A DNA stretch of 64,000 nucleotides from NCBI RefSeq assembly GCF_030272615.1, contig NC_081407.1, positions 317,962,456-318,026,455 on the forward strand. Reading direction: 5' to 3'. The notes beneath the pieces are model-generated. The model did not search any database. It was not told the DNA's origin and worked only from the letters and a program-made list of their open reading frames with translations. Positions within the stretch are counted from its first letter, which is position 1; each line of letters opens with the position of its first letter. Of the stretch, positions 45,232-56,297 are shown piece after piece. A program made the translations under genes and the position numbers. The DNA is from Cryptomeria japonica. Lineage: Eukaryota; Streptophyta; Pinopsida; Cupressales; Cupressaceae.

Positions 45232-48138
45232 ATGGGGAGTAGTAGTCGTCGGAAGTCTAAACACAAAAGAAAACTTTCAAATGACCAAGTTGAAGTGTAT
45301 AGAAAAAGAGATAGAGAATGTCATAGGAGGAGAAGACAAGGTATGTTAAATATTGCTAATGTTACTTCAACTGAAGAGGAAATTGAAATTGAAAATGTGC
45401 CACAAGTTATTGAAAATGAAAATGTAGATTTTGAAAGTGAAAATATTGAAAATTTTGAAAATGTTGAAAGTGATAATGAAAATGCTCAACATGTGGAAAA
45501 TTTTGACATAGGAGGTGAAAATGTGGAAAACTTTAACATTGAAGGTGGAATTGCCTCACCAAGTGAACCATATGTAACACCTAATTACTTTAGAAATGAA
45601 GACCCTCTCATGGATGAAATAAAAATTCCAAATCCAAGACCTTCAAGAACCCCAAAATGGTTATTTGAAATCGATGAGAACATTATTGCGAATCTTGAAG
45701 GCAAGAGGTCAACAAGAACCGTTTGGTTGTGGGCTACAAAACTTTTCAACCAAAATTTTAGCAATAAGACATTGACCGAGCAATGCCAACTCTTTGTTCA
45801 ATTGCTAAAGATGATAAAGATGAGACCATTGCTAAACAAATTGAAGATTCATATGAACAAGAAGACGGAGAGAAATTCTATTATTGCAAAAAATCTATTT
45901 GACGCTCTCAATTCTATTGGAAAGAATACCAAAGAAAGAGATAAGAGAGCCGCTCGAAGAGTGATTACAACCTCCTTAGTAAGCCATCAATTGAGGAAGG
46001 ATTGTCAAATGAGACAAACTTGTGTTGATTTTAACATAAACAACCATAAAAATTTGGATAGAGCACTTGCACGAAGACAAAGACTTGACGATCCACTTCA
46101 ACAAGATACATGGGCATTTGGTGGGAGGCTTCCACGTGTTGATAGAAAGTTGACTGACAATGTGAAGGAAGAGATTCAACAATTTTGGCACTCTAATTCT
46201 AGAGTGTCACCCAATGTAAAGGACATTTTGAAATTAAGAATCGACAACCGAGACCGCACACCGCATCCCAAACATTTCTTGGAATCAAGCCAAACAATGT
46301 TGTACAAATTCTTTTGTGAATTACATCCAACTTTGCAAATATCACAAAGGGCCTTTGAATCTTTGAAACCATTTTATTGTGTTCCTCTTAAGATTCACAA
46401 TCCCTGTTGTTGCAAGTACCATGTGGAGTTTTCAATGTACCATGAACTTTTATGTCATATTCATTCTACGATGCATACTAATGAGATGTTGCAGGAGTGT
46501 GGTGCAATGCTATTTCCGAGATCATCAAGAGACTTGCAAGATCTATTTTTATGCCCTAGAGATGATGGTTGCTATTTCTATAGAAATGATTGTTTGAATG
46601 AGAAGTGCTTAGAATGTGGTGGGTTGTCAAAGTTTGTTTCATGTTTTCATGAAGGCAGCGAACACGAGTTTGGAAATAATTATGTTGAGAAAAAAAGATA
46701 CGAGACAGTGAAATATACTATGAAGAGTGGAGGTGAAGGTTCTAGATGCGAATTAGTCTCAAGAGAAGTGAGTATTGCTGATTTTATTTTGGATTTTAAG
46801 GAAAATCTTTTCTACAAGTATGCAAGGCACACCCATAGGTCTCAGTGGTTGGATCAACAGTTCAGGATGTGTAAGAACTCTTTCCCGATTGGCACTATTG
46901 TATCGGTGGTTGATTTTGCAGAGAACTATACATTGCAACCACAGAATGAGGTACAGTCTCAGTACTACAATTTAGTCCAGATTGCTATTTTTGTTCACAT
47001 TAAATATAGACATGCTCCTGATAGTACAAAAGAGGATAGGAAGATAATCAAGGAGTATCATTTTTATATGAGCGATGATAGATCACACTCCTCCGAGTAT
47101 GTGCAACATTCTTTCGAGAATTTTTTTGAGTTCTTGCATGAGAAAGATATTGCAATTGACCGACATATAATATGGTCAGATAACTGTACGGGTCAATTCA
47201 ATAATGTGTGTATGTTTTATTGGTTGAGTAGAATGCATGTGGAGAGGCGTATACCTCATATTTGGTGTTTTTTTGAGGTGGGGCATGGGAAGGGAGAGCA
47301 TGATTGAGCAGGTGCATGTTTGAAGAGAGCTCTAGTTAAGGAGCAATTGAGGATTTCAGGTGCAAATTTCTCTAATGCACATTCTATTGTTGATTGGTGT
47401 AGTTCAGCATTGTCACATGGAGGTACTCTTGATTCAGCAGTGAGTAGATTCTTTTGGTTGGTTGAGGAGGGAACAGTGGGAGATAGATTGGATTGTCAAA
47501 CAATTAAAGATTCTTCAAAGATGCATTCATTTCTCAGCTCAGATGCAAGTACATGGACCATTTGGACACGAGCATTGGCTTGTTTTTGTCAGAGTTGTCT
47601 TCGGTGTGATTGGGATCAATGCGATTCAAGTGAGTGGGTTGATACGTGGGTTCCCCACTATCTAACTCCTTTATCTCAAACAATATCCTTGTCAAACGAT
47701 GACATGGAAAGTTCACTTGAGTATGATCATCTATCAGATCTTGTACAACTAAGACATGTTTTTGCAGTTGTTGCACTGCAAGGGAATGAAGAGAGATCAG
47801 AATATTGGTTGGCACAATGTGTACAGGGAAAACAAAAGCTAACACAACCAGTGACAGATGATGATGGGTTCACATATCCTACAGGTTCAGTTGTTGTTGT
47901 GGGAACTTGGTTGCAAACATACATGATTAGAAAGAATGGCATACCTGCATTTGAAGACTATGAGAGACACAAAACCATTATAATGTATTCACACCTTATT
48001 ATAGCTACAAATGTCAAGTTGTTGAAGCATCAAGCAAAACCGAAGACCAAAGAGCTATGGACAGTGACTACTGTTGATCATGAAGCAATACTAGATACTC
48101 TTAAACAAAGAGATGACCCTTCAGGCACACTTGAGTAG
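45232..48138 (+). pseudogene. Transposase-like gene of the DNA transposon, single in-frame TGA
   Basis: From ATG 45232 (MGSSSRRKSKHKRKLSNDQV; upstream 45184 is GTG) one frame runs 969 codons to 48138, broken only by TGA at 47305-47307. A basic N-terminus looks like a nuclear signal. An acidic Asn/Glu repeat region covers residues about 45-110. A Cys-rich block (CPRDDGC, NDCLNEKCLECGG) near 450-480 may bind zinc. The catalytic candidates are D561 in VVDFAENYT, D650 in IIWSDNCTGQFNN, and E689/D691 in GHGKGEHD, a D-D-E/D layout. The C-terminal region (EYWLAQCVQG..., PTGSVVVVGTWLQ) resembles a small barrel or BAH/Tudor-like module. The DFAENY/SDN/HGKG set recalls transposon-derived proteins of animals more than known plant families. 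The TGA falls inside the last motif. Function is inferred from motifs and TIR context. Confidence 0.7.
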
Positions 48139-49083
48139 TAGGTCTTTAATGGTGCCTTATTTTTTTATCATGCATTTCATTTCAAACAATGATCATTAAA
48201 CCTTAATGCTCAAGTTTGTTATGTGTATATTAAGGATGTGTTCAAAATGCAGGTCTATTGATGAACGTTTTTTTTTGGCAACACGGTTTTTGCATGCACA
48301 TAGCAAGTACACTCGATATAATTGGAAGGGACGTATTTTGCAACACGACTTATTATCATGCATTTGATGAGCTTTACAATTTTTGTTATTAGAGAACACT
48401 ATTTGATAATTTTTTATGATATAATTATCGCATAACCTTTATGCTTATGAAGATATTTTTTGATGATATACAACAGTATCACATTACGATTTTTGCATCA
48501 ACATAGTGGGTTATGTTGATATAATTCAAAGGGACGTATTTTTATGGTATATGATCCCACCTTTTCATTTATTATCATGCATTTTAGTTGAAGTGATTAT
48601 CATAAATCCGTTATGTTTATCCATGCATTTTATGTGTAGACTAACAATTCTTAAAAATATAGGTTCATGCTAGATCATTCGTCATTGACGAGACCCTCTC
48701 TTGGTGATGGTACATATTCCTTTGTGCATTAATGAGATTAAATTGTGGGTCTTGTTGTATTTATTATCATGAAGATGATTCAAATGCATGTGGCCAGGAC
48801 ACATCTGCAGTGGATCAAATTGTCATGACAGATGATCTATTGAATCAAACATTTGACATTGATAGTCAGGTAAATAGGTTAATGTTGGGCCTTCAACATC
48901 AACACCTACTAGTCAAAGTGGTCATCAAACTTTCACTCAGGTAACCTTGTCTATTTTATTCATTAATGGTTTATAAAATAAAGTCAGTTAGATTTTGGCA
49001 ATTGAATAACATTGTTTCATTTTCAGATGCTGACATCAAATGCACCTAATATTCTCTCCACAATGGAGCATGGTGTTCTCTAG
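48139..49083 (+). other. Possible short 3' exons downstream of the transposase-like ORF
   Basis: Between 48740 and 49083 there are short coding-like blocks with splice-like edges. DDSNACGQDTSAVDQIVMTD... ends at CAG|GTAAAT (48870). A Ser/Thr/Pro-rich block ends at CAG|GTAACC (48942). MLTSNAPNILSTMEHGVL, with a stop at 49083, follows TTTTCAG. They could be tail exons of a longer transcript, but I found no clean splice path joining them to 48138. The rest of the stretch holds nothing recognisable. Confidence 0.25.
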
Positions 49084-49867
49084 CAGTAGCATCTTTGATG
49101 CTTTTGACAGTAGTATGAGTCATATTAGTAAATTTCTAATTTGATGCTTCCCACAGGGCTTTGCAACTTCAGATTGTGAGTGTGCCCCTGTTACAAATGA
49201 ATTGTACTTTAATCGACATAGATGGTCTATGATGGCTTTTTTGTAAGACTATATGGTTTTATTACATATATTGTACTTTAATCGACATATAACAATATCC
49301 AAGTGGTGGTTGGCATGAGCTTGAATATGGTAAGTTGTATGCATCTTGAAGTTGAATATGATATGTTGTATACATCTTGAAGTTGAACTTTGATTAGACT
49401 TTGTCAGCATTTGATGAATCATAAATGTCATTTTATTATTAATCTTGTGAGTGTGAGGTGTATGAATAAATATCAATTACTTTGAAAGTCATAGATGGTT
49501 GTCCTCATATGATAACCACCAGATGGTTGTGCCTTATGAAGAAAAGCTGAACAGATAATAACTAATTGAGAACATCAATTCAAATCCATAATCTAGAGGA
49601 TACTAATAACAGATCTTTGTATATTTATTTTTTCTAATAATGAAACAAGTACAACTGTATTGAGATAAAATGAAGTTTTTCTCTCATATGAAGATGTCAC
49701 ATTGGCAAATTGGTCTTTATTATAATACACAAGACATAAGTAAAATCAAAATGCTCTCAGGGTACAGTTTTGGACTTGAAACATATTGCATAAATCTCAA
49801 GGCTCAACTTGATTATCATTAAAGGTTTATGATTGTTTACAAAATATCCCTTCATATCCCTTCATGG

Positions 49868-52352
49868 ATGTCACGGTTCGTCATCGCGATGAGCTAAACG
49901 AGAAATCGACTAGGCGACAACATTCCATTGAGTGAGACTGACGATTTTTCGCCAACCGAAAAATTGCCGCCCTAATAAAACCGTAGGGCAACTTGAAATA
50001 CCAAGATAGGCTTTTGTAGGGACCCCTCTTCTGGCCCCGTAGGTTCAAATGGATCATTCACAGGTGCCACAGATTCTGAGTTAGGGCCCGTCAAAGTTTG
50101 ACAATTTTGAGCACTTAGGGTGCTTAAGGGACGACGTCGGTAGGGTATGACCCCGAGCATTCGATCGAGTGGGGGGGCAAAATAGGAACATGCGTAAGGT
50201 AATTATGCCTAACTGGACATGTCGGAGCCGATGGTTCATCATCGTGATGAGCTGAATGAGAAATCAACCAGGCGACAACATTCCATTGAGTGAGACTGAC
50301 GATTTTTTTGCCAACCGAAAAATTGCTGCCCTAATAAAACCATAGGGCAATTTGAAATACCAAGATAGGCTTTTGTAGGGACCCCTCTCGTGGCCTCATA
50401 GGTTCAAATGAATCATTCGCAGGTGCCACATATTCTAAGTTAGGGCCCGTCAAAGTTTGATAATTTTGAGCACTTAGGGCACTCAAGGGACGACGCCGGT
50501 AGGGTATGACCCTGAGCATTCGATCGAGTGGGGGGCCAAAACAGGAGCATGCATAGGGTAATTATGCCTAACTAGACATGTCGGAGATGACGGTTCGTCA
50601 TTGTGACGAGCTGAACGAGAAATCGACCAGGCGACAACATTCCATTAAGTGAGACTGACGATTTTTTGGCCAATCGAAAAATTGCTTCCCTAATAAAACT
50701 GTAGGGAAACTTTAAATACCGAGATAGGCTTTTGTAGGGACCCCTCTCATGGCCCCGTAGGTTCAAACGGATCATTCACAGGTACCACAAATTCTGAGTT
50801 AGGGCTTGTCAAAGTTTGACAATTTTGAGCACTTAAGGTGCTCAAGGGATGACGCCGGTAGGGTATGACCCCGAGCGTTCGATCAAGTGGGGGGGCAAAA
50901 TATGAGCATGCGTAGGGTAATTATGCCTAACTGGACATGTTAGAGCCGACGGTTCGTCATCGCGACAAGCTGAATGAGAAATCGACTAGGCGACAACATT
51001 ACATTGAGTGAGACTAACGATTTTTTTGCCAACCGAAAAATTGCTGCCCTAATAAAACCATAGGACAACTTGAAATACCGAGATAGGCTTTTGTAGGGAC
51101 CCCTCTCATGGCCCCGTAGGTTCAAACGGATCATTCGCAGGTACCACAAATTCTGAGTTAGGGCTTGTCAAAGTTTGACAATTTTGAGAACTTAGGGCAC
51201 TCAAGGGACGACGCCGATAGGGTATGACCCCGAGCGTTCGATCGAGTGGGGGGGAAAAATAGGAGCATGCGTAGGGTAATTATGCCTAACTGGACATGTC
51301 AGAGCTGACGGTTCATCATCGCGACGAGCTAAACGAGAAATTGGCCACGCGACAACATTCCATTGAGTGAGACTAACGATTTTTTGCCAACCGAAAAATT
51401 GCTACCCTAATAAAACCGTAGGGAAACTTGAAAAACTGAGATAGGCTTTTGTAGGGACCCCTCTCGTGGCCCCGTAGGTTCAAACGGATCATTCGCAGGT
51501 GCCACAAATTCTGAGTTAAGGCCCGTCAAAGTTTGACAATTTTGAACACTTAGGGCGCTCAAGGGACGACGCCGGTAGGGTATGACCCCAAGCGTTCGAT
51601 CGAGTGGGGGGGCAAAATAGGAGCATGCATAGGGTAATTATGCCTAACTGGACATGTCAGAGCTGACAGTTCGTCATCGCGACGAGCTGAACGAGAAATC
51701 GACTAGGCGACAACATTCCATTGAGTGAGACTGACGATTTTTTCGCCAACCGAAAAATTGCTGCCTTGATAAAATCGTAGGGAAACTTGAAATACCGAGA
51801 TAGGCTTTTGTAGGGCCCCCTCTCATGGCCCCATAGGTTCAAATGGATTGTTCGTTGGTGCCACAGATTCTGAGTTAGGGCCCATCAAAGTTTGACAATT
51901 TTGAGCACTTAGGGCGCTCAAGGGACGACGTCGGTAGGGTATGACCCTGAGCGTTCGATCGAGTGGGGGGGCAAAATAGGAGCATGCATAGGGTAATTAT
52001 GCCTAACTAGACATGTCAGAGCTAGCGGTTCGTCATCGTGACGAGCTAAACGAGAAATCAACCAAGTGACAACATTCCATTGAGTGCGACTGATGATTTT
52101 TTCGCCAACCGAAAAATTGCTGCCCTAATAAAACCGTAGGGCAACTTGAAATACCGAGATAGGATTTTGTATGGACCCCTCTCATGGCCCCGTAGGTTCA
52201 AACGGATCGTTCATTGGTGCCACAGATTCCGAGTTAGGGCCCATCAAAGTTTGACAATTTTGAGCACTTAGGGCACTCAAGGGACGACGCCGGCAGGGTA
52301 TGACCCCGAGCGTTCGATCGAGTGGGGGGGCAAAATAGGAGCATGTGTAGGG
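49868..52352. repeat. 359-bp satellite, seven tandem copies
   Basis: The landmark GGTTCGTCATCGCGACGAGC (or a close variant) starts at 49875, 50233, 50592, 50951, 51310, 51668 and 52027, a period of 358-359 bp. Each copy also has AAATTGCTGCCCTAATAAAA, GGCTTTTGTAGGGACCCCTC and CGTTCGATCGAGTGGGGGGG. Copies differ by a few percent. Small ORFs of about 62-69 codons recur on the minus strand once per copy, but the period is not a multiple of three and they look incidental. Confidence 0.95.
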
Positions 52353-52537
52353 TATTGTTCATTAAATGAATTGTATTGTTTATGAATTGTATTGTTCATT
52401 GAATGAATTTTATTGTATTGTTGATTAAATGAATTGTATTGTTCATTAAATAAATTGTATTGTATTGTTCATTAAATGAATTATATTGTTCATTTAATGA
52501 ATTATATTGTTCATTTAATGAATTATATTGTTCATTA
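52353..52537. repeat. 22-bp minisatellite
   Basis: About eight imperfect copies of TATTGTTCATTAAATGAATT follow directly on the last satellite unit. The unit is itself nearly palindromic (TTCATTTAATGAA in some copies). Confidence 0.85.
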
Positions 52538-52855
52538 TAAAAACAACACTTACGATGAAATGAAATGAATTGTATTGTTCATTAAATAGCCATTATTAAC
52601 CATTGTTAATTATTGGAATGAAGATTAAAGATTTCCATGATAACACCACACACAGATGAGCAACAATTTATATGATCTAATATCAACTTCTGTATATATA
52701 AAAATGTCGAATGATTACAAATGTATGTCTATACACAAATATGGCATAAACACCAACTGAAACAAAATGTATGTCTAAATACGTGAATGTATGTCCATAT
52801 ACAAAATATACATGCCAACTAGACATGTAAGCATCCCAAAACTATCTATAACATC

Positions 52856-54780
52856 CTAAGCTATTGATGGATCATCAAAATCGATCCTCTTCACCGCACT
52901 GCTCGGCTCTGAAGGATCCTGCACAAGAAAAACAAACCACGATTAATATTAGTTATATTATATAATTCACATTCGAAAAGTTAACATAAAAATGAACTAT
53001 TTAATTGAACTATTCATGTTTACCTCATCTCCATGTTTTCTCTTCAGCTTTGCAGGACTCTTGATGTATGTCTTCAGTAGAGGAGGTATGTTTTGAATAT
53101 TTTCATAAACAACCTACATATGTTTAGAAACATGACATTGATACAAGTTAGCATATAATTGTCACTAATAATAACAAATTATATCTACTAATCAAAAAAT
53201 AAAATAAACACACATCTACTTGAGGCATCTCTTCTTCTTCTTCAGGTATACTGGGTGTAGTCATCAAGGATGTGAAGCCAAGGATTCTCTGTATATATAC
53301 ACAAGAAGTATATGAAACTATCAATCTATGTCTAGACATGTATAATCACTATAAGTTATTTAAACTATTCATTCAATCATATTTGCATTCAATTACCTTT
53401 CCCTTGTCTCCAATTGCACTACCAGATCCTAGATCACACTGCACCGCACTCGTGCTGCTTGTGCCCTACAAGAGTAAAATAAGATATACATGCAAGTTAC
53501 TACATAATCTAATTAATACAAATATAAATGATGAGCATGTATGTACAATAAAATACAAACGACTAGGTGCAATAATATATGTACCGTCAAGCTATCGAGG
53601 CCAAATGAAATGGCCGACAAGGTGCCCTCCTCAATCTGTCTCAACTCATCCTCGGTCATCAATTGTTAAATAGACCATGTAAATAAAAATTAGTACTTAA
53701 TATTATCTAATTTATAAATATTTAATTAAAATATAACATGAACTGTGAAAACACAAATCTTACCAGTACATCATCAATGTATGATGATGGTGCCTCCTCG
53801 CCTCTAGCATATGAGGACTCCCTAGGGTATCCTCCAGTCTGTGTAATAACCTCTGGTGCATCATGCATCTCATGCACCTCGTAATCAGCACTATCCACAA
53901 CAGGATCAATGGGCTGTCCAACTGGACCCAAGCATACGTGCCCACACATGACACAACTATGGGGCATGCATATGTGTGGAGCTGAGGATGATGTGTCAGC
54001 ACCACTTGATGCACTGCTACCATCAAAAGTAGGCTGAGCTACTGACGCAGCCTGAGAAACCAAAAGGCTACTCAAAGAGTGAATAGCCAATATGGTCCAT
54101 GAAGCCGCCTCACAAATGATATCAGGATGCTGAACTGCAGGTGGGGGATCAACAGGAGGAGGGGGGACATATGGGCCCTGGACTACTCTGACTGCCCCAG
54201 GTCTATTTTGGGGCATACCTAAACCTACACCCTGGAAAGGTTGGATGTCAAAGTAGTTCACATGTTTCTGTAAAACAAACTCAGCATACAATTTTTTTAT
54301 GAAATAGAAGGGGATATCAAGATTGTTGTTGGGTGGTTTGTCGAAAACCATCCACCAACGATCCCAAAAGTTTTTCACAATCCCATCATTTGTGCACCAT
54401 TTGATAGAAAGTTTTGTTTTTTTGGGATCTACAAGGTGACCAGTACAGGGATTGACAAACAATGAGGCGATTTCGGCTTTGGATATCTCAAGATCCTCGA
54501 TATCCTTATACGACAAGCCATCTGCATATTTTTCCTTCATAGAATCTCACCACAAAAGGGCGGCATCGTGCTCCTCAGTCATGGTTTCCATACTTTTTAC
54601 GATCAACGAGAGAGGATCAAACAATGGGTTTAGACAAGGGATCCTACGATATACTTCTACAATCCCCCTCAATTCATTCAAATTTTGTGCAATCAAATCT
54701 TGAATTGAGGGGGGGTTTGGCAAATGAGGGTTTGGTTTGTGCAGTTGTGGTTGGTCAGTGTTTTCATTGTTATCTCCCAT
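52856..54780 (-). pseudogene. Six-exon gene of the DNA transposon, single in-frame TGA, function unknown
   Basis: Minus-strand exons: 54780-53764, 53650-53585, 53465-53397, 53288-53220, 53113-53024 and 52918-52856 (stop TAG). Each boundary is GT-AG and each intron is phase 0, giving about 457 codons. The start is ATG 54780, MGDNNENTDQPQLHKPN. The sole defect is TGA at 54547-54549 (after AALLW). Visible features are a helical SIQDLIAQNLNELRGIVEVY, an aromatic FWDRWWMVFDKPP, a proline run (VPPPPVDPPPAVQ), a Cys/His cluster (HICMPHSCVMCGHVCLG) that might bind metal, and a basic stretch (KSPAKLKRKHGDE) late in the protein. No known domain is recognised. Facing the transposase gene inside the same TIRs, it is probably an accessory DNA-binding protein, by analogy with two-gene plant transposons. 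That role is inference. Confidence 0.7.
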
Positions 54781-54994
54781 TTTTAACCTAATTGAATGTA
54801 AACAATTAAATTTAGTTAACAAATTTAAACAATTAGGTATTTGATTTTTAAAAAACCTAGTTTTCATGAAAAAAAACCATATTTTCAATGAAAAATCAAA
54901 TAAACATTCACAAAAAATACAAAAAATGAATGAAAATAATTCAAAACGACAAAATTCTTACCTCTAAATCTATTTTTTAGCAATTTTTTGTCAA

Positions 54995-55106
54995 AAAACC
55001 GGATATCGGATTTTGACAAATTCGCTCGACCCGTGAGTTAAAAATGACTCACGAGACTATCACTGTCTAAATATAAAAGTCTAAGAAAATCGGATATCCA
55101 ATTTCA
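54995..55106. promoter_or_regulatory. ATCGGATATCC-type palindromes upstream of the six-exon gene
   Basis: ACCGGATATCGGATTTTG (about 54998) and ATCGGATATCCAATTT (about 55089) lie 215-325 bases before the ATG at 54780. They match the sites upstream of the transposase-like gene, which suggests shared control of the two genes. Confidence 0.45.
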
Positions 55107-55130
55107 ACACTTAAATTATTTTTAAATAAC

Positions 55131-56110
55131 ATATAATATAATATAATAATATATTATATAATACGTATTGTATTATATTATATATATTATAATATAATAT
55201 TATATTATATTATATTATATTATATTATATTATATTATATAATATTATATTATATATTATATAATATTGTATTATATTATATATAATATAACATAATATT
55301 ATATTATATATAATATTATGTTATATTATATATAATATAATACAATATTATATAATATATAACATAATATTATATTATATATAATATTATATTATATTAT
55401 ATTATATTATATTATATTATATTATATTATATTATATAATATAATATTATATTATATAATATAATATATAATATTATATTATATTATATTATATAATATA
55501 ATATTATGTTATATTATATTATTATATTATATAATATTATGTTATATTATAATATAATATAATATAATATTATATTATATTATATTATATTATATTATAT
55601 TATATTATATAATATAATATTATATTATATTATATAATAGAATATTATATTATATTATATTATATTATATTATATTATATAATATGATATAATATAATAT
55701 TATATTATATTATATAATATAATATAATATTATATTATATAATATAATATTATATTATATTATATAATATAATATATAATATAATATTATATTATATTAT
55801 ATAATATAATATATAATATAATATTATATTATATTATATAATATAATATTATGTTATATTATATTATTATATAATATAATATTATGTTATATTATATTAT
55901 TATATAATATAATATTATGTTATATTATAATATAATATAATATAATATAATATAATATTATATTATATTATATTATATTATATTATATTATATAATATAA
56001 TATTATATTATATTATATTATATTATATTATATTATATTATATAATATAATATTATATTATATTATATATAATATAATATTGTATTATATAATACGTAAC
56101 ATATAATATA
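55131..56110. repeat. TA-rich microsatellite (TATTATATAA type)
   Basis: About 980 bases composed almost only of TATTATAT/ATAATATA permutations, with longer period blocks repeating within it. Mobile-element ends nearby are unaffected. Confidence 0.95.
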
Positions 56111-56134
56111 TTTTTTAAATTAAAATTACAAATA

Positions 56135-56157
56135 AAAATCGGATATCCGATTTGCAT
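56135..56157. promoter_or_regulatory. Subterminal ATCGGATATCCGAT palindrome near the right end
   Basis: AAATCGGATATCCGATTT is an exact 18-base palindrome 140 bases inside the right TIR. Confidence 0.45.
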
Positions 56158-56266
56158 AGGTAATTACCAGGCCAAGGTGTACTGACACCCAAGCCAAGCA
56201 AAAAGTCAACACGGATTTTTGCATTTTTAGGCGAGTGAGGAAGGCTATTTTTTTCACATCGCCACT

Positions 56267-56297
56267 TTTTTGCCCCCCTTGATCCTGCACTAACCCT
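56267..56297 (-). repeat. Right terminal inverted repeat
   Basis: On the minus strand it reads AGGGTTAGTGCAGGATCAAG and continues GGGGGCAAAAAA. It is the partner of 42966-42996. Confidence 0.7.

Larger units (their letters stand above)
42966..56297. mobile_element. Large DNA transposon of unassigned family, with TIRs and two convergent genes
   Basis: The left end reads AGGGTATGTGCAGGATCATG. The inverted right end reads AGGGTTAGTGCAGGATCAAG. About 25 of the first 31 positions agree. It splits the copia RNase H cleanly. Flanking TGC (42963-42965) and TAC (56297-56299) may be a 3-bp target duplication with one change. Contents: foldback region 43843-45052, transposase-like ORF 45232-48138 (+), 359-bp satellite 49868-52352, minisatellite 52353-52537, six-exon gene 54780-52856 (-), TA microsatellite 55131-56110. 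Size and content are unusual for a plant cut-and-paste element. I could not assign it to CACTA, hAT, MULE, Harbinger or mariner. Confidence 0.7.

Noticed and set aside
49868-52352. Regular array considered as a CRISPR or as a repeated small gene (about 62-69 codons per unit)
   Set aside because: The whole 359-bp unit repeats without unique spacers, and the period is not a multiple of three. It is a satellite.
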